From contig NZ_CM009578.1 of assembly GCF_002993885.1 (NCBI RefSeq), positions 3,122,009 through 3,186,008 of the forward strand: 64,000 nucleotides of DNA, in the 5' to 3' direction. This DNA is from Sphingopyxis lindanitolerans. Its GTDB lineage: Bacteria > Pseudomonadota > Alphaproteobacteria > Sphingomonadales > Sphingomonadaceae. The notes under the pieces were generated by a model. The model made no database searches and had not been told where the DNA came from. It saw nothing but the letters and a program-made list of their open reading frames with translations. Both the position numbers and the translations under genes were made by a program. Positions 11,237 to 24,280 of the stretch are shown in pieces (position 1 is the stretch's first letter; every line of letters begins with the position of its first letter).

Positions 11237-11640
11237 CCCGCCTTCTCTTTGAGCGCATCAAGTCACTTACCGATATACAACGAGTGAACGCATATTCGGT
11301 TAACCTCGTGCTGGTCAGGGATTCAGCAGTCCGAAAAACGCTGGTTTTCGCGACACATTCCGCAAAACAGCTTTAAAATCAGACGCTGCCGCGCTCCAGT
11401 CTCGAAACTCACCCACAAATCTATGTCTGGAAATGGGGCATCGATCTTACAAATCCAACGGCGCCATCCGGTCGAAAACGGACGTCCCCGCTTTGGCGGA
11501 ATGAGCAAGATGGAAACGCGGGGACCCGCGGCCTCTCTCGGCCAAGCGCAATGTTGACACCGTAAATTCAGGCTTGACCCATATCGGTTTCGGCGCCAAT
11601 GTTTACGACGACAACATTGAGTCGCGGAAGGTGAGACGCC
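11237..11640. other. Intergenic region upstream of the YciB gene, no gene seen
   Basis: About 400 bases with mixed composition. A minus-strand frame runs through it and across the yciB shadow, but its peptide is unlike any family and I reject it. The region should hold divergent promoters; a good ribosome-binding site, GGAAGGTGAG, ends it. Confidence 0.4.
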
Positions 11641-12222
11641 ATGCGCAACCTGCTCTACGCCATCGGGCCGATGATTTTCGACTCGCTGGGCGTGATCGTC
11701 TTTGCCGTGCTGCTCGGCGTCGGGGCGGGGATCGTTCCGGCGACGATCGCGGGGACGGCGGTCGCGGTGGCGGTCGTCGGCCATGAGCTTGTGCGCGGTC
11801 GGCCGGTGGCGGCGCTCCAGTGGATCAGCCTGGCGATGGTGATCTTCTCGGCCGCCGCGACGATGCTGACCGGCGACCCGCGCTTCGTGATGGCAAAGCC
11901 CTCGGTCGTCTATCTGATCGTCGGCGCCGCGATGCTGCGTCGCGGCTGGCTCAACCGCTATATTCCGCCCGAGCAGGTCGGGCTGGTCGGCGATGTGATG
12001 GACCGCTTCGGCTATGTCTGGGCAGCGATGATGTTTTTCACCGCCGCCGCCAATCTGGTGATCGCGGTCGCCTTCACCGCCTGGTGGCCGCTGTTCGTCG
12101 GGGTGTTTCCGCTCGCGTCGAAAGCCGCGCTGTTCGCGGTCCATTTTACCGTCGTGCAATGGATCGGGCAGGCCCGGCTGCGCCGCCGCGCGGGCGAGCC
12201 GCAGCCGGCCGCCGCCGAATAG
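11641..12222 (+). CDS. yciB: YciB/IspZ family inner-membrane septation protein
   Basis: A 193-residue polytopic inner-membrane protein with about five transmembrane helices, usual length for YciB (septation protein A, also called IspZ). Recognisable features are YAIGPMIFDSLGVIVFA near the start, the central LTGDPRFVMAKPSVVYLIVG with an Asp-Pro and conserved Lys between helices, and WWPLFVGVFPL near the end. Family members are linked to cell-envelope integrity and division; a molecular activity is not established. A strong Shine-Dalgarno sequence precedes the ATG. It is convergent with aspartokinase, the two stop codons being only 2 bases apart. Confidence 0.85.
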   Translation: MRNLLYAIGPMIFDSLGVIVFAVLLGVGAGIVPATIAGTAVAVAVVGHELVRGRPVAALQWISLAMVIFSAAATMLTGDPRFVMAKPSVVYLIVGAAMLRRGWLNRYIPPEQVGLVGDVMDRFGYVWAAMMFFTAAANLVIAVAFTAWWPLFVGVFPLASKAALFAVHFTVVQWIGQARLRRRAGEPQPAAAE

Positions 12223-12224
12223 GA

Positions 12225-13475
12225 TCAATCGGCGGCGTCGAGGCCATAGGCGGTGTGCAGCACGCGCACCGCGAGTTCGGTTTCGTCCTCGTCGATCAGC
12301 ACGCTGACCTTGATCTCGCTGGTCGAGATCGCCTGGATGTTGATGGCGCGGTCGGCGAGGGCGCGGAACATGGTGCTCGCGACCCCGGCGTGGCTTTTCA
12401 TGCCGACGCCGACGACGCTGACCTTCGCGACCTTGTCGTCGCTTAGAATGCGGTTGAAGCCGATCTTGTCCTTGGCGCTTTCGAGCAGGTCGATCGAGCG
12501 GAGAAGGTCAGTGGCGGGAACGGTGAAGGTCACGTCGGTCTCGCCCTTGTCGCGGCCGACGTTCTGGATGATCATATCGACGTTGATCCCGGTGGCGGCA
12601 AGCGGGCCAAAGATGTTGGCGACCGCGCCGGGCTTGTCGGGGACGCGGGTGACGATGATCTTCGCTTCATTCTTGTCGTGCGCGATGCCGGTGATCAGCT
12701 GCCGTTCCATGTGAAGTTCCTCTATTTCCTCGTCGCTGACGATCATCGTGCCTTGCTTCGGTGCCTCGTCGCCCTCGACGAAGCTGGAGAGCACCTGGAC
12801 GCGCACGCCTTCCTTCATCGCGAGACCGACCGAGCGGGTCTGGAGCACCTTGGCGCCGACGCTCGCCAGTTCGAGCATTTCCTCATAGGTGACATAGTCG
12901 AGCTTGCGCGCGCGCGCGACGATGCGCGGGTCGGTGGTATAGACGCCGTCGACGTCGGTGTAGATGTCGCAGCGGTCGGCCTTCACCGCCGCCGCGACCG
13001 CGACCGCGCTGGTGTCCGACCCGCCGCGGCCGAGCGTCGCGACGCGGCCGTCGTCCATCATTCCCTGAAAGCCGGGGATGACCGCGACCTCGCCCTTTGC
13101 CATAGCGGCGGTCAAGGCGCCGGTGTCGATGTCGATGATGCGCGCGCGGGCATGGGCTTCCTCGGTGCGGATCGGGAGCTGCCAGCCGAGCCAGCTTCGC
13201 GCGGGGGTGCCCATCGCCTGGAGCGTCAGCGCGAGCAGGCCCGACGTGACCTGTTCGCCCGCCGCGACGACGACGTCATATTCGGCGGGGTCGTAGCGCG
13301 GGTTCGCTTCGCGGCAGAAGCCGACGAGCCGGTCGGTCTCGCCCGCCATCGCCGAAACGACGACGGCGACTTCATTGCCCTGGGCGGCTTCGCGCGCGAC
13401 GAGCTTCGCCACGGTGCGAATCCGCTCGGTGCCCGCCATCGACGTGCCCCCGAATTTCATCACGATCCGCGCCAT
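12225..13475 (-). CDS. lysC: Aspartokinase with C-terminal ACT domains
   Basis: About 416 residues. It phosphorylates aspartate with ATP, the entry step to lysine, threonine, methionine and diaminopimelate. The ATG at 13475 with AAGGCG upstream is preferred over an in-frame TTG at 13493. The kinase domain begins MARIVMKFGGTSMAGTERI and contains the Ser/Thr- and Asp-rich substrate site GRGGSDTSAVAVAAA and YTDVDGVYTTDPRIV. Two ACT domains follow from about residue 265 (TRVPDKPGAVANIFGPLA; KVSVVGVGMKSHAGVASTMF), giving feedback control by end products. The size matches single-function class enzymes. Divergent from ubiG. Confidence 0.96.
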   Translation of the reverse strand: MARIVMKFGGTSMAGTERIRTVAKLVAREAAQGNEVAVVVSAMAGETDRLVGFCREANPRYDPAEYDVVVAAGEQVTSGLLALTLQAMGTPARSWLGWQLPIRTEEAHARARIIDIDTGALTAAMAKGEVAVIPGFQGMMDDGRVATLGRGGSDTSAVAVAAAVKADRCDIYTDVDGVYTTDPRIVARARKLDYVTYEEMLELASVGAKVLQTRSVGLAMKEGVRVQVLSSFVEGDEAPKQGTMIVSDEEIEELHMERQLITGIAHDKNEAKIIVTRVPDKPGAVANIFGPLAATGINVDMIIQNVGRDKGETDVTFTVPATDLLRSIDLLESAKDKIGFNRILSDDKVAKVSVVGVGMKSHAGVASTMFRALADRAINIQAISTSEIKVSVLIDEDETELAVRVLHTAYGLDAAD

Positions 13476-13634
13476 GCCGCTTCGCCTTTTCAAAATCTGG
13501 TTTCGACCGCAACTTCCTTGGAATTCCGCGGCGTCCGGCTGTTAGGCAAGGGGGCGAGCGATGGCAAGACCGGCCGCGCGCGCGATGGATAGAATTTCTT
13601 GCACCGATGGTGGCGCGGTGCCACATCCGGGGGC

Positions 13635-14360
13635 ATGAGCGCCGCGACGATCAATCCGAATGAAGCCGCCCATTTCGGCGCCCTTGCCGCCGACTGGTGG
13701 GATCCGCACGGATCGTCGGCGATGCTGCACAAGCTGAACCCGGTGCGATTATCCTACATCCGCGACCGCATCGACGCGCATTGGCACGTCGATGCGCACG
13801 ACCGCCGCCCGCTCGCCGGGCGCAGCGCGATCGACGTCGGCTGCGGCGCCGGACTGCTGGCCGAACCGCTGGCGCGAATGGGTGCGGCGGTGACCGGGAT
13901 CGACGCCGCGCCCGAAAATATCGCGGCGGCGCGGGAACATGCAGCGGGGCAGGGGCTGGCGATCGCCTATCATGCCGGCGAACTCGCGGCGCTGCCGCCC
14001 GCGACCTTCGACCTCGTCACCTCGATGGAGGTGGTCGAGCATGTGACCGATCCGGCGGTCTTCGTCGCCGAACTTGCCGCGCGGCTCGCGCCGGGTGGAC
14101 TGATGATCCTGTCGACGCCGAACCGCACGATGCTGTCGAAACTGCTGCTCGTCGAGGCCGCCGAGCGTGTCGGCGCGGTGCCGCGCGGGACGCACGACTG
14201 GGACCAGTTTCTGAAACCCGGGGAACTGACCGAATTGCTGGAAAGCGCGGGGCTGGAGGTTGTCGATCGTACCGGCCTGTCGCCGTCGCCCGCCAAGGGC
14301 TTCAAGCTCGGTGGCAGCGAAGCGCTCAACTATCTCATCGCGGCGCGGCACAAGGGCTGA
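13635..14360 (+). CDS. ubiG: UbiG: ubiquinone biosynthesis O-methyltransferase
   Basis: About 241 residues from the ATG at 13635 (CCGGGGG upstream), which gives the normal UbiG N-terminus with AAHFGALAADWWDPHG. It performs the two O-methylations of ubiquinone biosynthesis using S-adenosylmethionine. The class I methyltransferase fold shows motif I IDVGCGAGLLAEPLARMGA, the acidic AVTGIDAAPENI, and motif III-like LVTSMEVVEHVTDP with SAM-contacting residues. GGLMILSTPNRT and the C-terminal GGSEALNYLIAARHKG are typical of UbiG. Divergent from lysC and convergent with a GST gene. Confidence 0.95.
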   Translation: MSAATINPNEAAHFGALAADWWDPHGSSAMLHKLNPVRLSYIRDRIDAHWHVDAHDRRPLAGRSAIDVGCGAGLLAEPLARMGAAVTGIDAAPENIAAAREHAAGQGLAIAYHAGELAALPPATFDLVTSMEVVEHVTDPAVFVAELAARLAPGGLMILSTPNRTMLSKLLLVEAAERVGAVPRGTHDWDQFLKPGELTELLESAGLEVVDRTGLSPSPAKGFKLGGSEALNYLIAARHKG

Positions 14361-14372
14361 GCCCACCAACCT

Positions 14373-14402
14373 CGGCATTGCTTCGCTGCGCTCACAATGC
14401 CG
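14373..14402. terminator. Hairpin between convergent ubiG and GST genes
   Basis: CGGCATTG (14373-14380) pairs with CAATGCCG (14395-14402), loop of 14, with outer CCCA/TGGG pairing possible. No T-run. Placed exactly between two convergent stops. Confidence 0.45.
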
Positions 14403-14407
14403 ATGGG

Positions 14408-15079
14408 TTAGAAGTCGACGTCCTCATAATATTTCGGCGGCGTCACGATTTCCATCCGCTCGGCGAGCAGCGGGCGGAAGCTGGGGCGCGACTTGAGGCC
14501 CGAATACCAGCCCTTGGTCTGCTCATGCCCGGTCCAGTCGATGCCGCCGAGATAATCGGCGACCGAGATTTGCGCGGCGGCGGCGAGGTCGGCGAGACTC
14601 ATCGTCGCGCCGGCGAGCCAGGTGCGGTGGTCGATCAGATAGTCGATATAGTCGAGATGCTGGTTCGCGGCCTTCATCGCCTCGCGCAGCGCGCCGCCGT
14701 CGGGCGGCTGGCGGTGGACGATGCGCTTCTGCATCCGCTCGAACAGCAGCGGGCCGGTGACCTCATAATAGAAATCCTGGTCGAACCAGGCGACGAGGCG
14801 GCGAATCTCGGCACGGCTGGCGGCGGTGCCGTTGATCATCGCCTTGCCCTCGACCGTTTCCTCGAAATATTCGGCGATCGCATTGCTGTCGATCAGCACC
14901 TGGCCGCGCGCCTGATCGACCATGACGGGGGTGCGTCCCGCCGGGTTCAGGTCGATGAATTCGTCGCGCCGCTCCCACGGCGATTCGCGCAGCAATTCAT
15001 AGCCGACGCCCTTTTCGCCCAGCAAAAGCCGGATCTTGCGCGAAAAGGGACAGAGCGGGAATTGATAGAGTTGCCACAT
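14408..15079 (-). CDS. Glutathione S-transferase family protein
   Basis: 223 residues. The N-terminal thioredoxin-like domain begins MWQLYQFPLCPFSRKIRLLL, with a CPFS motif, and has the cis-proline segment NPAGRTPVMVD and the glutathione gamma-glutamyl-binding pair in LIDSNAIAEYFEE. The C-terminal all-helical domain has WLAGATMSLADLAAAAQIS, the N-capping box region of GSTs. It probably conjugates or reduces electrophiles with glutathione; the CPFS motif could support a Cys-type, redox or dehalogenase-like activity. Substrate unknown. It ends convergently with ubiG. Confidence 0.85.
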   Translation of the reverse strand: MWQLYQFPLCPFSRKIRLLLGEKGVGYELLRESPWERRDEFIDLNPAGRTPVMVDQARGQVLIDSNAIAEYFEETVEGKAMINGTAASRAEIRRLVAWFDQDFYYEVTGPLLFERMQKRIVHRQPPDGGALREAMKAANQHLDYIDYLIDHRTWLAGATMSLADLAAAAQISVADYLGGIDWTGHEQTKGWYSGLKSRPSFRPLLAERMEIVTPPKYYEDVDF

Positions 15080-15133
15080 GGTTTCGACATAGCGTCAGGC
15101 GAGCGCCGGGTCCAACGCCTATGGCTTTGCTCT

Positions 15134-15574
15134 CTAGCGCCGGGTGGCGGCGCGCTCGCGTTCCCATTGCGCGGCCCATTGGCTGCTCAGGTCGCGCGCC
15201 ATGTCCTTGAGGACCGGGGCATAGGTCGCAAGCGCCGCGGCCGCGTGGCCGGCCATGCGGGTGCCGGCGCGAACGTCGTCGCCCATGCGCTCGGCATATT
15301 CGGGATCGCGCCCGGTGATATCGCCGACCGTGGCGTCGCGCGGGATAGTCGCGGCATCGGATTCGGGGTCGACGCGCGCGACCGCTTCGGCGAGCGGGCC
15401 GACCTGCATCTGCATCAGTGCGCCGACGAGCGCGGCGACGGTGTCGGCCATGCGGTCCTGCATCGCGGGATCGTTGAGCGCCGCGACGGCGCGCCCGGTT
15501 CCATGATCCGCAGCGGCGGCGGGCAGCGGCGCCAGGAGCGCGAGCAGGGGAAGGGCAGCGATGGTCAGGCGCAT
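15134..15574 (-). CDS. Secreted protein of unknown function
   Basis: About 146 residues from the ATG at 15574, chosen for the AAAGGA site upstream and the clean signal peptide (LTIAALPLLALLAPLPAAAA); the in-frame upstream ATG at 15667 would bury the signal. The mature part is about 125 residues, helical and charged, with DRMADTVAALVGALMQMQVG repeated in character later. It ends in an Arg-rich tail. No known domain recognised. Probably periplasmic. It lies upstream of the GST on the same strand, 54 bases away. Confidence 0.7.
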   Translation of the reverse strand: MRLTIAALPLLALLAPLPAAAADHGTGRAVAALNDPAMQDRMADTVAALVGALMQMQVGPLAEAVARVDPESDAATIPRDATVGDITGRDPEYAERMGDDVRAGTRMAGHAAAALATYAPVLKDMARDLSSQWAAQWERERAATRR

Positions 15575-15818
15575 GGCGTCATCCTTTCGGGATGGAAAAG
15601 CGAAGCAGTGCCTATAGGAGGGGGACGCTTTCGCTGTGCTGAACGCATCGGCGCCTTGCGACGGCATGGGGCGGGCGCGCGACGGACGTCCGGCCGAATC
15701 CGGATCGACAACCGCTTGAAAGGAAAGTGGTTCTTGACGGTTGCCCGCGTTACCGATTTATGAGCGATTGCCCGCTATAGCTTGGGGGTTTTCCGCATCG
15801 AGATCGGGATGAGATGAT

Positions 15819-16796
15819 ATGGGCGTTGCCGCGCTGGTCACGATCGACACCGAATTGTCCGCCGGACAGCAGGCGAGGGGCCTGTCGGTCGATGATAACC
15901 TGCGTCAATCGGTGCTGGGCGAGACGGCGACGGGCGCCTTTGGCATCGGTTGGCAGATGGATCGGTTCGACCGCCACGGGGTGCGCGGCGTCTTTTTCGT
16001 CGATCCCATGCCCGGCCTCGTCCATGGGCCGCAGATCGTGGCGCGGATGATCGAACCGATTCTGGCGCGCGGGCATGAGGTTCAGCTTCATATCCATAGC
16101 GAATGGCTGGAATGGGCAAAGGATTCGCCGGTGGAGGGGCGACGCGGACGCAATATCGGCGATTTCTCGCTGCCCGACCAGATCGCGCTGATCGGCTGGG
16201 CGCGCGATGCGCTGGTGCAGGCGGGCGCGCCCGCGCCGATCGCCTTTCGCGCCGGAAATTTCGGGGCCGACGATCGCACGCTGGCCGCGCTGGAGGCGCT
16301 GGGACTGGGCTGGGACAGCAGCTTCAATCCCGACTATGCCGGGCGTGGATGTGGGATCAGCCTGCCGTCGCAGGCGGCCGATCCGGTCGCGGTCGGTTCG
16401 ATTGTCGAAATACCGGTTTCGGGCATCGAGGATCGCCCCGGCCATTTCCGCCCCGCGCAAATCTGCGCGCTGTCGGCGCGCGAAATGAGCGCCGCGCTCG
16501 ACCATGCCTGCCGGTCCGACGCGCCGCTGTTCATGATCGTCACGCATAGTTTCGAGATGCTCTCGCGCGATCGGCGGCGGCCCAACCGCATGGTGATGCG
16601 CCGCCTCGAATCGCTCTGCCGCCATATCGCGCGCGAAGCGCGGATCGAATCGCACGGCTTTGCGACGCTCGCCAAGCCGCAGGGCCCTCGCGCGTCGTCG
16701 CCGCGACTGGGGCCGAGCCGGGTGCGGACCGCGCTGCGCATGGCGGAGCAGGTGATCGGCACCTGGCGCTACGAGCGCCGGCTTCGCCCGGTATGA
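15819..16796 (+). CDS. Polysaccharide deacetylase-like protein (NodB fold)
   Basis: 325 residues. The start VAALVTIDTE supplies the catalytic Asp/Asp-type motif of carbohydrate esterase family 4; HEVQLHIHSEW (about residues 88-98) gives the metal-binding His pair; and PIAFRAGNFGADDRTLAAL is the Arg-containing motif 3. It therefore probably removes acetyl or related groups from a cell-surface sugar using a bound metal. No signal peptide is visible, so it may act in the cytoplasm on a lipid-linked precursor. It overlaps the next gene by ATGA, so the two are translationally coupled. The natural substrate is unknown. Confidence 0.82.
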   Translation: MGVAALVTIDTELSAGQQARGLSVDDNLRQSVLGETATGAFGIGWQMDRFDRHGVRGVFFVDPMPGLVHGPQIVARMIEPILARGHEVQLHIHSEWLEWAKDSPVEGRRGRNIGDFSLPDQIALIGWARDALVQAGAPAPIAFRAGNFGADDRTLAALEALGLGWDSSFNPDYAGRGCGISLPSQAADPVAVGSIVEIPVSGIEDRPGHFRPAQICALSAREMSAALDHACRSDAPLFMIVTHSFEMLSRDRRRPNRMVMRRLESLCRHIAREARIESHGFATLAKPQGPRASSPRLGPSRVRTALRMAEQVIGTWRYERRLRPV

Positions 16797-18001
16797 CCGC
16801 CGATCGGGGCCTGCCCCCGGCCATCGTTCTGGGCGTCGACAGCAGCATCGGCCTGACCGTGGTGCGCGAACTAGGCGCACACGGCGTGCCGGTGATCGCG
16901 GCGGGGAGTTCGCGTTGGTCGATCGGCGGTCATTCGCGCTTCGCCCACCGGAATATCCTGCGCCCCGAGGGGGTTCGGCTGGCGGACTGGCTGCCCGATG
17001 TCATCGCGCAAAGCGGCGCGCGCGCGGTCATCCCGATCAGCGAGGCCGACCTGCTCGAACTCGCCGACATGCCCGCCATGATCGGCGCGTGCCGGATCGC
17101 CAGCCCGCGCCACGAACAACTCGCTCTCGTCCTCGACAAGCTGAACACGCTGGCGCGGGCGCGCGAAGCCGGGATCGACGTTCCCGACACATGGCAGCCC
17201 CGGGCCGGTGAGGATTTCGGCGCGACGGCTGCCACGCTCGCCTATCCGGCGGTCCTGAAATGGCGCGATCCGCCCGCCATGTGGGATCGGCTCGAATCGG
17301 CGGGGATCGCCTTTGAGAAAGCCGAGCATGCGGACGGCGCCGAAATGCTGGTCGCGATCCTGCACCGCTATGACCGGATCGGCCTTTATCCGCTCGTCCA
17401 GACCTGGTGCCAGGGCCATGGTTTCGGTCAGATGCTGATGATGGAAGACGGGCGGGCGATGCTGCGCTTTCAGCATCGCCGCCTGCGTGAATATCCCGCG
17501 AGCGGGGGCGTCTCGACGCTCTGCCGGTCGGTGCCGCTGTCCGATCATCACGCGCAGATGGAGAAATCCGAGACGCTATTGCGAGCGATCGGGTGGGAAG
17601 GGCCGGCGATGGTCGAATATCGCCACGACGCATCCAGCGGCCGCTATTGGCTGATGGAAGTCAACGGGCGGCTGTGGGGCAGCCTGCCGCTTGCCAGCCA
17701 GAGCGGAGCGCATTTCGCCTTCGCCCTCTATCGCCGCCTGGTGGGCGGTGTCGCGGAGCAACTGGCGTCGGGCTATCGCGACCATCGCGCCCGCTACGTG
17801 CTGCCCGATACCAAGCGGTTGATCGAACAGCTACGGGCGAAAGACCTGTCCGCAGGCGAAAAATTGCGCGAGATGGTCCCCTATGTGACGGATTTTTTCC
17901 GGTTCGACACCGGCTATTATGTCGCCAAAATCTCCGATCCGCTGCCGATGCTGGTCGATCTGGCGGGGGTCATAGCGCGGCTTTTGGGAAGTGGGATCTG
18001 A
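16793..18001 (+). CDS. ATP-grasp family ligase
   Basis: 402 residues, starting within the stop of the deacetylase gene. The N-terminal Rossmann-like pre-grasp domain (AIVLGVDSSIGLTVVRELG) is followed by ATP-grasp segments: PAVLKWRDPPAMW for the ATP-binding Lys, LYPLVQTWCQGHGFGQMLMM, and LMEVNGRLWGSLPLA with metal-binding Glu and Asn. Such carboxylate-amine ligases join a carboxylate to an amine through an acylphosphate. Linked to a polysaccharide deacetylase, it may attach an amino acid or amine to a surface glycan, which is inference. Its last 32 bases overlap the 3-prime end of the phosphatase gene on the other strand. Confidence 0.82.
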   Translation: MTADRGLPPAIVLGVDSSIGLTVVRELGAHGVPVIAAGSSRWSIGGHSRFAHRNILRPEGVRLADWLPDVIAQSGARAVIPISEADLLELADMPAMIGACRIASPRHEQLALVLDKLNTLARAREAGIDVPDTWQPRAGEDFGATAATLAYPAVLKWRDPPAMWDRLESAGIAFEKAEHADGAEMLVAILHRYDRIGLYPLVQTWCQGHGFGQMLMMEDGRAMLRFQHRRLREYPASGGVSTLCRSVPLSDHHAQMEKSETLLRAIGWEGPAMVEYRHDASSGRYWLMEVNGRLWGSLPLASQSGAHFAFALYRRLVGGVAEQLASGYRDHRARYVLPDTKRLIEQLRAKDLSAGEKLREMVPYVTDFFRFDTGYYVAKISDPLPMLVDLAGVIARLLGSGI

Positions 18002-18548
18002 GCAGCGGGATCGTGCTGGCGATCCGCTGAAGACAGTGGCGGGTGTAGGCGTCGCTCAGCATGTAGGGATCGTGCAGGTGCGGCGCGGCCGGGCGGGCGT
18101 AGAGGCCGAGCAGGGTGCGCGGCAGATGCGCCAGCCGCGCGTCGGCGGCGATCCGGCGAAGCTGGCGTGTCTCCATCGCGAGCAGCAGGTCGCCCGCTTG
18201 CGGCTGATAGGCCTCGCATTCGGTGGCGCGGTGCTGGCCGAGGTCGACGCCCATGCCCCCGGCGAGCGCGATGACCGGCGGGTGGGCCGGGGCGCCGTGG
18301 ACGGCGGAAAGCCCGAAGGAGGCCGTGTTCAGACCCGCCTCGGCCGCCGCGACATCCGCGAAGGCGCTGCGGCAGATGTTGCCGTGGCAGACGAAGACGA
18401 GCCGCCGCACCTCGTCCGCTTCGGGCGCGCGGATCGAGGCCAGCCCCAGCGCCGTCTCGCCATAGGAGAGCATCAGCCGCACGAGGCCGCGTGTGGTGCC
18501 GAAGCGCGCGTCGATCCAGCCTGCGGGGTCGGGCGGGGTGGATGTCAT
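17970..18548 (-). CDS. Low-molecular-weight protein-tyrosine-phosphatase-like protein
   Basis: 192 residues from the ATG at 18548, which overlaps the acyltransferase stop as ATGA. The P-loop VCHGNICRSAF gives C54-x5-R60, the signature of LMW-PTP, and HDPYMLSD near residue 160 supplies the general-acid Asp. An N-terminal extension of about 48 residues (WIDARFGTTRGLVRLMLSYG) precedes the catalytic domain and is not usual for Wzb-type enzymes. In bacteria such phosphatases commonly dephosphorylate tyrosine kinases that control exopolysaccharide export; no Wzc-type kinase gene is seen in this window. Convergent with the ATP-grasp gene, with overlapping 3-prime ends. Confidence 0.85.
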   Translation of the reverse strand: MTSTPPDPAGWIDARFGTTRGLVRLMLSYGETALGLASIRAPEADEVRRLVFVCHGNICRSAFADVAAAEAGLNTASFGLSAVHGAPAHPPVIALAGGMGVDLGQHRATECEAYQPQAGDLLLAMETRQLRRIAADARLAHLPRTLLGLYARPAAPHLHDPYMLSDAYTRHCLQRIASTIPLLRSHFPKAAL

Positions 18549-19612
18549 CGCCACACCCGTTCCAGCCCGGCGCGCAGCCGGCGGCGTTGTCCTTCGGTCA
18601 CTTCGGCCACGGCCAGAATCACGATCGTCGCTCCCGCCACGACAAAGGGCGTGCGCCACATGGGGGGCAACAAGGCTCCGGACAAGGCGATCAGCAGCAA
18701 CATCGTCGGTTGATGCAATAGATAGAGGGTGAAGGAGCGTCCGGCCAGCCAGCGGATCGGCGTGGCCGCCCAGTTCAGTACGACGGCGAGTTCGGGCCCC
18801 AGATGCTTGGCCGCGATCAGATTCGCCGCGATGCTGAGGCCGAGCAGGCTGTCGCTGACGACATAGCGCGACCAGGCGAGGCCGTTCCGCCACAGATCAT
18901 GGCCGAGCCAGCCTTCGAGCCAGCCGCCCGTCAGCCCCATCAACTCGAAATGCGCATAGAGCAGGAGGCATGGGACCGGCTGGCAGAAAGCCGCCCAGAC
19001 CAGCCACCGCGGCCAGCGCGCCGACCGGCGTTCGGTATAGGCCGCCCATCCCATCAGCCAGATGGGAAACAGCAGCAATATCTTCGGCCCGGCGATCACG
19101 GCCGGCACGAGGATCAGCCAGCGCCAGCGCCCCTTCAAATAGAAAAGCGCGGCGAACAGCGCATAGTAGAAGACTTCATAGGCGATCGACCAATAGGGGG
19201 TGTTCGACAGCATCTGGACCGACACCCAGGATTCATTGAGCATCACCGCGCCGATCGCCACCCGCATCGGCGCGGACCCGTCGGTCACAAGCCCCTGATA
19301 GGTCGACAGATCGACCCGGTGGCCGATCGAATCGAACAGCCAGGTCAGCAGCAACGCCGGGATCGCCACCGACCAGACGCGCGAAATCCGGCTGAGCGCG
19401 AAGAGGCGAAGCGTCGGGTCGTTCTTGCCCGCGGCGTGGCGGATCACGAAACCCGACAGGACGAAGAAGATCACCACCGCTTCATGGCCGAAACCATTCC
19501 ACCAGCCCTCGGCCACCCCGCTTCCCGGCATGCGGCCCAGATGAAAGGCGGCGACCTCCAGAGCGGCGATCAGACGCAGAGCGTCCAGATAAAGAGATTG
19601 TCCCCGTTCCAC
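18545..19612 (-). CDS. Acyltransferase 3 family membrane protein
   Basis: 355 residues with about ten transmembrane helices. The N-terminus QSLYLDALRLIAALEVAAFH is the family motif with the conserved His, followed by EAVVIFFVLSGFVI with Arg-His after it (FVIRHA). Such enzymes O-acetylate or succinylate extracytoplasmic sugars and lipids. It is cotranscribed with the LMW-PTP-like gene through an ATGA overlap. Together with the convergent deacetylase/ATP-grasp pair this implies a locus that decorates a surface polysaccharide. It lies about 110 bases downstream of gltB on the same strand and may be read from that operon. Confidence 0.87.
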   Translation of the reverse strand: MERGQSLYLDALRLIAALEVAAFHLGRMPGSGVAEGWWNGFGHEAVVIFFVLSGFVIRHAAGKNDPTLRLFALSRISRVWSVAIPALLLTWLFDSIGHRVDLSTYQGLVTDGSAPMRVAIGAVMLNESWVSVQMLSNTPYWSIAYEVFYYALFAALFYLKGRWRWLILVPAVIAGPKILLLFPIWLMGWAAYTERRSARWPRWLVWAAFCQPVPCLLLYAHFELMGLTGGWLEGWLGHDLWRNGLAWSRYVVSDSLLGLSIAANLIAAKHLGPELAVVLNWAATPIRWLAGRSFTLYLLHQPTMLLLIALSGALLPPMWRTPFVVAGATIVILAVAEVTEGQRRRLRAGLERVWR

Positions 19613-19721
19613 CCCAACCCGTTCTTTCTGGTCCTTTTTCGCGCATAGGAGCGATGCGTCGCCAACATGTTAATGACGGCGCCCGCTTCGCTCGAAAGGG
19701 GGATTGTCCGGGGAACGCGGC

Positions 19722-24251
<4,530 letters not shown>

Positions 24252-24280
24252 GTCGATGTTCCTGGCGGCCGCAGCCGTGT

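Noticed and set aside
11323..12228. A 301-codon minus-strand frame over the yciB gene and its leader
   Set aside because: Most of it is the shadow of yciB; the remaining part has no recognisable domain.
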